A stretch of DNA of 64,000 bases from Desulfovibrionaceae bacterium (lineage in GTDB: Bacteria; Desulfobacterota; Desulfovibrionia; Desulfovibrionales; Desulfovibrionaceae): NCBI GenBank assembly GCA_015233395.1, contig JADFXV010000005.1, positions 18,561 to 82,560 of the forward strand, read 5' to 3'. A model generated the notes under the pieces. That model did not search any database. It was given only the letters and a program-made list of their open reading frames with translations, and was not told where the DNA came from. The position numbers and the translations under genes were made by a program. Shown here one piece after another: positions 47,701 through 55,678 of the stretch (the first letter of the stretch is position 1; each line of letters opens with the position of its first letter).

Positions 47701-50700
47701 GTGAAGGTGGCCGTGTTGTCGACGACCCCCGGCCCCTCGGCCTTGGCGAAGCGGACCTCGGTCGAAGGCTCAAAGCGGATCACGTAATCCGACGCCTTGA
47801 CCGGCTTGCCGTTGCTAGCGAGCGTCACGGTGAACGCCGCCTGTCCGCCGGCCGGGACATCCGCGCCGGCCGGGGATTTCTTGGCCAGCGTCAGGCTGAG
47901 CTTGGCCACCGGGATGTCGAGGTTCGCCTTGGCCGTGGCCCCCTTGGCGTCCTTGACCTCGACCGTGGCCGTGAGCTTGTCCGCTCCCGCAGCGGCCGTG
48001 ACCGTGGCCGTATCGCCCGCGCCTTGGGCAGGCGCGCTCCACGAATAGGAATACGGCGGCGTTCCGCCCGTGGCCTTGGCCGAAAGCTTGGCGCTTTCGC
48101 CCACGCCGAGAGAGGGCTTGTCGGTGCGGAGGCTTACCGACACGGAGCCGGCCGAGGCGGTCGCGGCCGCGCCCCCCTGGGACAGGGTTTGGCCGGAGCC
48201 GTCAAGCCTTATGGAGGCGATTATCGAGCGCATCTCGGCGAGTTGGGCTTTGGCCTGATTGGTGTCGCCCTGCGCGGTGACGTAGTTGCCGCTCGAGTCA
48301 AAGCCGGCGGTGCCGTCGAGCACCGAGCCCGCCTGAACGTTGACGCCGCCCCAGCCTTCGATTGTCACAAAGTCGAGTCCTTTGAGCAGGAAGGCGACGA
48401 TGTCATTATAATGCCCATCTCCGGAGTTCCCTGTATCATCGACGAGAAAGGATTTCCCGCTCCAACCGTTCGGGATGGAGATGCTTTCCTGGCTTAGGAT
48501 CTTTCCATGGTTTTTGACGAGAAGTTGTACATACGAAGGCGTGCCGTCGGCCGGCAACGGCAAGGCAGTCACGCCCATAAGGCCAATCTTCATGCTCGCG
48601 TTGCCGGTTTGCAACGACAGATTGTCGCCGGAAGCCGTCCATTTCGGCGGCAAGGCGAGTGATACCTTGTTAGGTTTCACCTTGATGTCCACCGCCCCCT
48701 TGGCAAGAATGTTATATCCATTCGTGGCGGTGAACATGATCCTCTTTGTGCCGGAGTCGGAGAGCGCATACTGCACCGTGGCCGCATACTCCGTCTTGCC
48801 GGGGCTGGCGGCGTCGGACTTGAGAGCCGGCGCGGAATAGGTTTCAAAGCTCACCGCATTGACGTTTTTCGCCGCCTGCTCGGACACAATGGCCTTTACT
48901 TCAAAGATGTCCCCGGCGGTCACCTCGCTCGGGGCCTCGAATCGAACATCCGCCGCGCCATTGGAACCGCTTGAATCCTTGGCGGGCGAGCTGGGTGTCG
49001 TCGTTTGAGAGGCTCCTTGGTTTGCATTTTGTTCGGACGCATTTTTTGTTGAAGAGGAGTCGGACTGATTTTGCGGCGCGGAATTCTTGTTTTGTCCGGC
49101 GGTCTTGTCCTGCGTGATGGATTGCCCCTGGGTTGTCGCCTGATCCGGGCCGGGCGTCTGAACCTGGTTAGCGGTTTTCCCTTGCATGACGGATCGATCC
49201 AGACCGTCAGTCTGATTCTGGCCTTTTGTCTGATTCTGCAATGCGGTTTGATCCAGCCCGGGAATACTGCCCTGACCTGAGCCCATGTTCAGCCCGGCGT
49301 CGTCTCCCGTCCGGCCGTCCTTGCCGGATTTACCGTCTTCGGGCGTTTTCTTTGGAGGCTGATCCGGCAGGGTCAGAACCACGTATTGGCTGTTCGGGAG
49401 GTAATATATCTTCGACGTGGGGTCGGTTCCCGGGTAGGTAAATTGCAGCCTGAGCGTCTGCCCCCGCGCCGGCGGCAGGTTCCAGGTGAACAGCATGGTC
49501 TGGCCGGACAGGCTCACCGCCCCGGATGGACCGGAAACGCCCCCGCAGGCGACCGAACCGTCGTCGGCCCGGTAGTTCAGCGTCCCGTCGGCAACGTCCG
49601 AGCCCGCGTCGTCCACAACCCGGACGGCGTAAGTGCGGCTGGTATCCGGCGACGGCTTCGGAGGCGTCGAGCCCGCGCCGAACCAGGACAGGATCGAATC
49701 CATCACTCCCGTCGCCTCGGCCTGGGCCATTTCCTGCACCATGATCCGGGACGGGGTCGTCTTGACGGCGCCCTGGGCGCCGATGACGGCGTCCGCCGAG
49801 GCCACCACGGCCAGGTTCTTGTCGAAAAGCGGCCGAAACCGCTCGATATCGCCCACAATGGCGACCAGGCGGGTCTGCAACTCAACCCGCAGGGTCACCG
49901 TGACTTCGCCGGGAGAGTCGAAGTCCAGCACGCGCTGGATCATGTCCGGTTCGAGCAATGGTCCGTTTCCCAGGTAGGGGGACTTGTCCCGGGCGATTTC
50001 CGCGACCGTCTTGCGGCCGCCTTGCACCGAAGAGACCGTCCAGACATAATTCCTGGTGACGTCCAGATAGGCTTGGCCGTTCTTGCCTCCCAGGGTCTTC
50101 AGGACCGCGTTCGCCTGGTTGATGTCGTCCTCGAAGCGCTTTGTGTCGACGCTGAGAGAGGCCTTGGCCGTGATGCGAGCCACGGCGGCCTTTCCCGAAT
50201 CGCTCGCGAGCGTGGCGTTTTCCGGATCGAGCGCCATGAGCAGTTGCGCCTTGTTGAATCCGCGCTGCAAGTCCGCCGCGCTCTTGGCGGCGTCGCTTGC
50301 GATGTCCAGCCGCCTGTTTTTCCATTTCGTGATGATCTGGCCGGCGCATTTCGCCACCAGCCGATCCTCGATATGCGGGTCCGCCGCGCCGCCGTCCCGC
50401 GTCGAGGCGTTGCGGGCATGGAGTTGCACGATCCCGCGCACCTGCTCCTCGGTGGTGAAATTTTTCGCCAGCATGTCGATGCTGGCTTCCAAGCGCTGGT
50501 TTTCGGGGACGTCCTCCCGGCCCTTGACCTCGTAAATCCCGGCCAGAAGGTCCTCGCAATCCTGGGCTCTGACAGCGATGTCCCAGCCCAGTTCCTTGGC
50601 GTCGTCGAGCAGGCTCTTGGCGATCGAGGTCAAAATCCCGGGACCCATCCCGGCCAGGCCCACGCCCACGTCGGCGTACAATTTCTCGACAAAGGCGTCC

Positions 50701-51899
50701 CAGCCGTCCGCGCCCGCGGCCTGGGCCAGCTCCTTGGTCTCGTAGGCCGCGGCGAAGGCCATCAGGGCCTTGACGGACGCCTCCCACGGAATCTTGTTCG
50801 CCATCTTGTACGTAAATTGCTTGAAGCGCGCCCATTTGCCGGTGTTTGCCTGCAGCAGGTCAAGGATCACTCCCATCTGCCGGGGACTGGCCGCCCCGGA
50901 AGCGAATTCGGAAAGCGCGGCGCTCTCGAATTGCGCGCGAGACAAGTTCGAGCGTATGGAGCTCACCAGTTCCGGTTCGTTGTACAGAGCTTTCTCAAGC
51001 CGCGAGAGATCCTTGACTGTTTTGCCGTTCACGATTTTTTTATCAACCAGGGAGTCGACTTGCGACATCAGATTGTCCAGATAGGGATCGGCGGCGGCGC
51101 TGGCCATGCTGCGGCCCTTGTTGATGTCGTCGCGCATTCGCCCGATATACTTGTAGATATCTTTGGCGTTTCCGGCCATGTCGCCTTCAAGGCTGCCGAC
51201 GTTGTCTAGGGAGTGGCCGAGTTTGCCGGCCCACTGCCCGGCGGTGTTGGCCGTTCCTTCCACGGAGTACACGCCGGAGCCTTCGGCGAGGTGCGTGAGG
51301 TCGGTGAAGCCTTTGCGCACGACGTCGCCGTCTTTGTAAAAAATGCGGCCGCTGCTGCTCTCGTAAGCCTGGCGGTAGGCGATTGAGCCCGGTCCCCAAA
51401 GGCCCTCGGGCGTTTCAAGGCTCAAGTTGGGACTGTTGCCCAGCTCGTTGAACCTCTCGACGGCGCCGGCCTCGTCGCCCACCCCCTGCATGAGCTGATC
51501 GGGCGGGTAGACGTTGACTTTGCTCAGAACCTTGTCCGCGTCGCCGCCGAACTCCTGTCTGATGCGCTTGGTCAAATAATTCTGGCAATTCTGCCATTCC
51601 TCGGCTGCGGCGTTATCGCCGAGTCCGTTGGCGACCAGCCGGATATCGTGGTCCGAGGTTCCTCCCTTGACGAGAGGGTCCATGTAGCCTTTTTTCGAGA
51701 TCCACGAACCGACGCCGACCATCTGCACGCCGCGATCGCCGTTCATCTGGATATACTCGGTCATGATCTGCTGGATGCGGTCGCTGGTGGATTGGCAGCG
51801 CCCCTGAGATGTCCAGAGGGGAATGATGGCCGCAAGAAAGAAGAACGGAAGAAAAAACTTGCGGCCAATCGACACGATCCCCCCGGCATATCGCCGCAT
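44778..51899 (-). CDS. giant exported multidomain protein (~2,373 residues)
   Basis: Layout from the N-terminus: signal peptide (KFFLPFFFLAAIIPLWTSQG); a ~700-residue helical region whose start holds VGVGSWISKKGY and GGTSDHDIRLV, reminiscent of a nucleotidyltransferase GS...DxD motif (inference); a Gln/Asn-rich linker (~850-985; e.g. QNQTKGQNQTDGLD); several Ig/PKD-like beta domains (GGTPPYSYSWSAP, PLRYKWTVNDG); helical TPR-like repeats (~1,640-2,130) with a duplicated block (GANECGKQNWQACKDKL, AATECQKGNMETCKQRL); a Lys/Pro/Asp linker; and a C-terminal beta-rich domain (FDGRYQGEFNGNPNTLTFVI). The start is uncertain: ATG 52064 has a good GGAGGG but puts 55 odd residues before the signal peptide; GTG 51875 is also possible. 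No family recognised overall. Confidence 0.75.
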   Translation of the reverse strand: MRRYAGGIVSIGRKFFLPFFFLAAIIPLWTSQGRCQSTSDRIQQIMTEYIQMNGDRGVQMVGVGSWISKKGYMDPLVKGGTSDHDIRLVANGLGDNAAAEEWQNCQNYLTKRIRQEFGGDADKVLSKVNVYPPDQLMQGVGDEAGAVERFNELGNSPNLSLETPEGLWGPGSIAYRQAYESSSGRIFYKDGDVVRKGFTDLTHLAEGSGVYSVEGTANTAGQWAGKLGHSLDNVGSLEGDMAGNAKDIYKYIGRMRDDINKGRSMASAAADPYLDNLMSQVDSLVDKKIVNGKTVKDLSRLEKALYNEPELVSSIRSNLSRAQFESAALSEFASGAASPRQMGVILDLLQANTGKWARFKQFTYKMANKIPWEASVKALMAFAAAYETKELAQAAGADGWDAFVEKLYADVGVGLAGMGPGILTSIAKSLLDDAKELGWDIAVRAQDCEDLLAGIYEVKGREDVPENQRLEASIDMLAKNFTTEEQVRGIVQLHARNASTRDGGAADPHIEDRLVAKCAGQIITKWKNRRLDIASDAAKSAADLQRGFNKAQLLMALDPENATLASDSGKAAVARITAKASLSVDTKRFEDDINQANAVLKTLGGKNGQAYLDVTRNYVWTVSSVQGGRKTVAEIARDKSPYLGNGPLLEPDMIQRVLDFDSPGEVTVTLRVELQTRLVAIVGDIERFRPLFDKNLAVVASADAVIGAQGAVKTTPSRIMVQEMAQAEATGVMDSILSWFGAGSTPPKPSPDTSRTYAVRVVDDAGSDVADGTLNYRADDGSVACGGVSGPSGAVSLSGQTMLFTWNLPPARGQTLRLQFTYPGTDPTSKIYYLPNSQYVVLTLPDQPPKKTPEDGKSGKDGRTGDDAGLNMGSGQGSIPGLDQTALQNQTKGQNQTDGLDRSVMQGKTANQVQTPGPDQATTQGQSITQDKTAGQNKNSAPQNQSDSSSTKNASEQNANQGASQTTTPSSPAKDSSGSNGAADVRFEAPSEVTAGDIFEVKAIVSEQAAKNVNAVSFETYSAPALKSDAASPGKTEYAATVQYALSDSGTKRIMFTATNGYNILAKGAVDIKVKPNKVSLALPPKWTASGDNLSLQTGNASMKIGLMGVTALPLPADGTPSYVQLLVKNHGKILSQESISIPNGWSGKSFLVDDTGNSGDGHYNDIVAFLLKGLDFVTIEGWGGVNVQAGSVLDGTAGFDSSGNYVTAQGDTNQAKAQLAEMRSIIASIRLDGSGQTLSQGGAAATASAGSVSVSLRTDKPSLGVGESAKLSAKATGGTPPYSYSWSAPAQGAGDTATVTAAAGADKLTATVEVKDAKGATAKANLDIPVAKLSLTLAKKSPAGADVPAGGQAAFTVTLASNGKPVKASDYVIRFEPSTEVRFAKAEGPGVVDNTATFTKPGKTKVWAIALSKTGGALSTAGESNQIEINVGGSAIALSASPSAPFPGQEVTVTAVETPKMSDADASYFWEDSQGGAASGAAGNPRQWKLTLKDDKPVTVTAHLKGKTGGDELAKASITITPKTYAVSVTNLGPAFGGETAKPVVWKPGVGLVTLDKEIAAFEDVGLRAEVEPAPANQPLRYKWTVNDGATVSGNAAARETRVQRATKGGIEATVEARDANNVLLGTGTASVTVSYSGDEVKAGKQKAAELEKLKQEAQQAWNGGDTGPACDKGKAAAQIDPKSLEAKTYCDGRDKIAELVKGANTALAKPDPDKAASDLDAARKINPKAKELADLERAIKDARDKSGKTDTLLQSAEAKWKAGDAEGALSAVGQALQSDPQNAKALEAKKRYADGLGKLKNALAKAEDFKAKKDYDKALAAVAEGKTVNAQYTPLDDLEKEIDAEKGKAAAADKLVAEAKSAWDAGDVDTACSKSKQALAPDANYQPAKAEAGRDCDGRDKIAALASQAQSEIAAKQEAQARQRIEDIKRINAKAKALAELEKKLDEKPEGKKPPDAGKKSPDAEQKNADSDKKPPDTDKKPDDAERSRRIADITAGANECGKQNWQACKDKLASALAGSEAVFGPQDAPLVKKAKDMQAAAEQNLAAQNKAREQDKQKEAERKQRLDSIMAAATECQKGNMETCKQRLETALAGADKALGPQDAEILANAKTALAEVTRKVEENKRGSSPAPTLANQTQGGQTGQQVQSKAPVASGSKTEESRWSISNAKGQAPLPAPMIFYSNGEVEVPGLWKGTWVARSSAARDIMVNGETVNIQFINNGEELTSFKKGVQGGYGKRISGAISGQTPPSRQPAAPPPPAVQSAQSSFDGRYQGEFNGNPNTLTFVIKGGRIEGDVNYTFTSHGQPAYWRAHITGTVDAAGTVNCQYSWTDHLGKSGTGKMQGKITGQEGSGDTHHEGSELGHWKARRM

Positions 51900-52183
51900 G
51901 AAGGATGCGGCGGTTGAGGCGAGCCGTACGGGCCGAGGGGAACCGGCCAGGCTATGGCGCGGGGCCGGCAAACCGGGGAAGAATTTTCGAGGCGCCGGTC
52001 CCGCTTTGCAATTGAACCGGCCGGAAAAAAGGAGAGTGCGGATGCCTGCGTCGCTACGGATCATAAGCCCTCCATGGTCGCCGAGGGCGTTGCGCCTGAA
52101 ATGCCGGCGCGGTCAACGCCTCCACGGGTGAAAGCCATGAACCACCAGCCCCGGGAGCTTCACGCGGGCTATCATCGCAAGCT

Positions 52184-52210
52184 GACGGATGAGACGGATG
52201 AGACGGATGA
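52184..52210 (+). repeat. 9-bp tandem repeat, three copies
   Basis: GACGGATGA occurs three times head to tail in non-coding DNA between the giant gene and the Sel1-like gene. Confidence 0.75.
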
Positions 52211-52334
52211 GTGAAATTTCTACGACAGCCGTCCTGATTTGTCAAAAGCGGGGTGTCCCGTTCTCCGGGCGACCCTCTTTCGCTCGACGGCGCGGCGGCG
52301 CGATTTTTCTTGATTTCCCATGCGGAATTTGTAG

Positions 52335-52381
52335 TTATTGCTGGGAGCAAAAAGTATTTTACTTTTTGCTCCCAGCAATAA
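52335..52381 (+). repeat. multi-hairpin repeat, copy 3 (hairpin A only, extended stem)
   Basis: A perfect 22-bp stem, TTATTGCTGGGAGCAAAAAG and TA, loop TTT, then the complement. The inner 14 bp equal hairpin A of copy 2 and the outer 8 bp extend it. It ends 44 bp ahead of the Sel1-like start codon. Confidence 0.85.
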
Positions 52382-52425
52382 TGCACCTTTGGCGAAATTC
52401 TCCTTCACCGGGAGGAAAGATTACG

Positions 52426-53079
52426 ATGCGCCGTCTTGCATGCCTTTTCGCGACTCTCTGCATCCTTTCCAGCGCAATGACCGCGTTCGGACAGGACGAT
52501 CCGGCCAAAGCCGCTCGGCTTATGGACGAAGCCAAAAAGCTCATGCGGCGGGACAAGGACAGTCTCAAGCCCCAAATCCTCGACCTGGCCAGGCAGGCCG
52601 CCAGCCTCGGCGACGCGAAGGGCGCCTGGATCGCCGGCGTAATGACCTATCTCGGCTTCGGCGCGGCCAGAAACGAACAAGAGGCGCTTGGCCATTTCAT
52701 TCAGGCCGGCGACGCCGGAAACGACAACGCCCGGATGTTCGGCCTGTTTTTGTTGATGCAATACGACCAGCCTGCTTTTTGCCGTCAGGGCAAAGCCTGG
52801 ACAGACGGCATGGTGAACGAAAACAACAAGCACGGTTTCGCCCTGCGCGCCTTCTACCGGGGGATATGCCAAGGAGAACTCGGCCCGTCCTACCTTGAGG
52901 CCATGAAAAAATCCGCCGACATGGGCTCCTTCGCCGGCCACCTCGGCTTGCAGGCTTTGTACGATTCGGGAAACCTGGTCTCCAAGGATGCGGCTTTGGC
53001 CAAACAGCACGGCCAGACGGCCAAGGAGCTTCTTGTCCAGGACGTCAAGCGGATGTGGGATGAGGCCATCGCGGACTGA
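52426..53079 (+). CDS. exported Sel1-like repeat protein
   Basis: The protein has 217 residues. The signal peptide MRRLACLFATLCILSSAMTA has GGGAGGA before the ATG. Helical repeats (LARQAASLGDAKGAWIAGVM, ALGHFIQAGDAGNDNARMFG, AMKKSADMGSFAGHLGLQAL) follow the Sel1/TPR-like alpha-solenoid pattern. It is probably periplasmic and binds protein partners. Its leader carries repeat copy 3. It diverges from the giant-protein gene. Confidence 0.82.
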   Translation: MRRLACLFATLCILSSAMTAFGQDDPAKAARLMDEAKKLMRRDKDSLKPQILDLARQAASLGDAKGAWIAGVMTYLGFGAARNEQEALGHFIQAGDAGNDNARMFGLFLLMQYDQPAFCRQGKAWTDGMVNENNKHGFALRAFYRGICQGELGPSYLEAMKKSADMGSFAGHLGLQALYDSGNLVSKDAALAKQHGQTAKELLVQDVKRMWDEAIAD

Positions 53080-53261
53080 CCCTCTCCATGGAGCAGCGCG
53101 AACTTCGATCGCACGCTGAGCGTTCCCGAAGGCCCGCCGCTTTTTGCCTGCAGTTTCCCCTTGATTTCTCATGCCGCCTTCAGGTATTTTTTCTTTCATA
53201 AACACAGCGATGTTCTCCGGCTCCGCCTTGGACCAAGGGCGCGAACCAGCGCGAGACCCAT

Positions 53262-54539
53262 ATGATCGAGCTTCTGCGGCGCCTCATATTGTTCGTCTGC
53301 ATTCCGGCGGGGCTCTGGCTGTTTTATCTGGCCGACCTTTCTCCGCAATACGCATTGCGCGTCCCCTGGCAAAAGGGTCCGGCGGGAGAATACACCACTC
53401 GGAGCTTGGCGGCCGAGTCGCCGGGAGAGAAGAAACAGCGCCGCATCACCGTGTCCGGTCAGGCCTGGAAAGACTTTCTCGCCAAGGCCGCGGCGGTATC
53501 CAAGGGGGAAGACCTCGATCCCGGCTGGATTTGGCGCATCGAACCCTTTGAGTTGCATTGGGAGCGTCCCCGGGAGATATTCTTCCGCCAATCGGAGTCC
53601 CCGCTGAACGAACTCGCCGGCCTCGTGCCGCAAGACGGCTGGTCGCTGCTGAGCCTTTCCGGGCAAAGCGGCCCGGTTGTCGAAATGGAAGACCGGCGGA
53701 TAGGCGACGACTCGTTTTCCCCGGGTTCGGGACTTTCACCCTCCGCCCCGCCTGCCCGGGTGATCTATGCCTGGCGGAACTTCGCCTTCGGCGTGTGGGC
53801 CTTCGGTTTGTGCCTGTATCTGGCGACCGCCTTTTTCGCCCCGGCCAAGGGAGACGCCGCCTATGCCCGTTGGAGGCTCTGCATCGGCGACTTTGGCTGG
53901 ATTATCCTGACCTCGGTATTTTTCTGGATGCCCCTGGCCATCGTCGGCGGATCGGTTCAGGCGCTCACGCGCTTTGGCGTGTTCCCGGCGGTCTTGTGGC
54001 CTTTGGCCGGGCTCGGCGGCCTGGCGATGTGGTTCACGGCCCAAAACGCCGCCTACCGGCTGCGTATCGGCCGGGACGGACTCTTGATCGGGGGGATCGG
54101 CGAAACGCTCGACATCCCGTTTTCGCATATAAAGCGCGCGGTCCCCGTCAATCTCAAGTCGCCCCGATGGCTGACCCGGCTGCTCTGGCTCGCCGCCGCC
54201 TCCAGCAAAGGCGCGGGCCGGGCAACAGGAGCCGGACTGGCCATGATGTCTTCGGGCGCGCAAACCAGCGGCCTGGCCCTGGAGCTTCGGGACGGGAGAA
54301 CGGCTTATGTTTGGCTCGCGGATCTCCTCGGATCGAACTCCATGTCCGGCGCGCAAGCCGTTGAAACGTCGTTGGCCCAGGCCAAAGTCCCTATGGATGC
54401 AACCGGGCTCGAAATCATCCGGCTGTTCCCGCCGCGAATTGAGCGGGACGGTTGCGCCGGGCGCGCTTGGCTGGCCTGGCTAGCCGGCCTAGCGATATTT
54501 TTCGGCCCGGCCCTTTTGGCGGTCGTGACGGCGAGATGA
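53262..54539 (+). CDS. membrane protein of unknown function
   Basis: The protein has 425 residues. An N-terminal TM (LILFVCIPAGLWLFYL) is followed by a ~140-residue periplasmic region, then a membrane-embedded centre (FAFGVWAFGLCLYLATAFFA, GWIILTSVFFWMPLAIVGG, VLWPLAGLGGLAMWF), a cytoplasmic domain (AYRLRIGRDGLLIGGIGETL, IPFSHIKRAVPV) resembling PH-like folds of membrane proteins, and a C-terminal TM (LAWLAGLAIFFGPALLAVV). No named family recognised. The TolB-like gene starts 70 bp after its stop, so they may form one operon. Confidence 0.75.
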   Translation: MIELLRRLILFVCIPAGLWLFYLADLSPQYALRVPWQKGPAGEYTTRSLAAESPGEKKQRRITVSGQAWKDFLAKAAAVSKGEDLDPGWIWRIEPFELHWERPREIFFRQSESPLNELAGLVPQDGWSLLSLSGQSGPVVEMEDRRIGDDSFSPGSGLSPSAPPARVIYAWRNFAFGVWAFGLCLYLATAFFAPAKGDAAYARWRLCIGDFGWIILTSVFFWMPLAIVGGSVQALTRFGVFPAVLWPLAGLGGLAMWFTAQNAAYRLRIGRDGLLIGGIGETLDIPFSHIKRAVPVNLKSPRWLTRLLWLAAASSKGAGRATGAGLAMMSSGAQTSGLALELRDGRTAYVWLADLLGSNSMSGAQAVETSLAQAKVPMDATGLEIIRLFPPRIERDGCAGRAWLAWLAGLAIFFGPALLAVVTAR

Positions 54540-54609
54540 CGATATGATCCGCAAGGGAGGCGAGACGGCCCGGTTCCAAAATGAACATACCCCATGGGGA
54601 AACAACGCC

Positions 54610-55572
54610 ATGAGAACGATATTTCTTGCTTGCGTTGCCTGTCTCACGATCCTGCACTCCCCTGCGGCGGCCGGTTCCGGCGACGCCCGCCCGGATGCGG
54701 ACGCTGCCCGGGACGTGGTGGCCTTCGGCAACCGCCAGGGCGCGGTCTGGCTGATGCGCGGCGACGGGTCGGACAAACGCCGGATCGCCGCGGATGTCGA
54801 GCAATACGCCCTGAGCCCCGACGGCGGCAGTTTGGCCTTTCACGACGCAAATCCCAAGAACGCAAACAAGGTCATGCTCCTTCATGCGGCCAGCGGCGCG
54901 GTCCGGGACTTCATCCAGGCCAAGTCGAGAGTGTTCGATGTGATTTGGGCGCCCGACGGGAGCAAAATCGCCTGCGAGATCAACCCCCCGGTTCCCTCCC
55001 CGGTCCTTGCCAAGCCCATTTCCATTTTCAGCCCGGACGGGAACGCGATAGGGCAAATTCCCGGCCAAGGCCTGTGGGGCGTATCCTTTACCGGAGACGG
55101 CCGGGCGCTCGTGGCCCACAACATCAGGGAACTCTTCTTCTTCAGCCTCGACGGGACCGTCCTGTCCAAGACGCCCCTGACCGCTTTCACCGGCCAGCCC
55201 GAAAACAAGTTCGACAGCAACGACGTCTTCGCCCCTTCGCCCACGGCTCCCGACATCTTCGTTTGCACGAAGAAGGTCCCGGGAACGAAAGCCTTTTTCA
55301 AAGTCACCGAGGAGGACAACTCCGCCTTGTACTTGCATGACAAACGCCAGAACCCGGCCAAGGATGTCCGGCTCACTCCGGAAAACATCACCGCCTTCGA
55401 TCCGGTCTGGTCCCTGGACGGCAAGCGCATTTACTTTACCGGCTACCCGGACTCGCGGGTCAAGGCGGCCTTTCCCTTTGGGATATACCGGGTCAACGCC
55501 GATGGGAGCGGGCTGAGTGAAATCGCCTCCGGGGCGTTGCCCAAGGTAGGCAGGGAGACTTCCAGGCCGTAA
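54610..55572 (+). CDS. exported TolB-like beta-propeller protein
   Basis: The protein has 320 residues. The signal peptide is MRTIFLACVACLTILHSPAAA. Repeated blades of the TolB/WD40-like PD40 type follow: AADVEQYALSPDGGSLAFHD, FDVIWAPDGSKIACE, and the last blade FDPVWSLDGKRIYFTGYPD then YRVNADGSGLSEI. Such propellers bind proteins or ligands in the periplasm. The ATG at 54610 has GGGGA upstream. It lies between an unknown membrane protein and a DUF748 giant, both envelope proteins. Confidence 0.83.
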   Translation: MRTIFLACVACLTILHSPAAAGSGDARPDADAARDVVAFGNRQGAVWLMRGDGSDKRRIAADVEQYALSPDGGSLAFHDANPKNANKVMLLHAASGAVRDFIQAKSRVFDVIWAPDGSKIACEINPPVPSPVLAKPISIFSPDGNAIGQIPGQGLWGVSFTGDGRALVAHNIRELFFFSLDGTVLSKTPLTAFTGQPENKFDSNDVFAPSPTAPDIFVCTKKVPGTKAFFKVTEEDNSALYLHDKRQNPAKDVRLTPENITAFDPVWSLDGKRIYFTGYPDSRVKAAFPFGIYRVNADGSGLSEIASGALPKVGRETSRP

Positions 55573-55678
55573 GATCCATATGAACGGAAGCGCAAAATTT
55601 CTTCATGGTCGCAGTTTGCTCGCGATGCGAACATAGTCCGTGAGCGTTGAAAATCTGCACGCGAACCGGGAGGCCGGC

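Larger units (their letters stand above)
51900..52425. other. divergent intergenic region with repeats
   Basis: No supportable gene apart from a possible N-terminal extension of the giant protein to 52064. It contains three head-to-tail GACGGATGA units (52184-52210) and multi-hairpin copy 3 (52335-52381). Confidence 0.6.

Noticed and set aside
15971..52210. Short tandem repeats (8-bp at 15971, 9-bp at 52184) as CRISPR-like arrays
   Set aside because: Units are head to tail without spacers and there are no cas genes.
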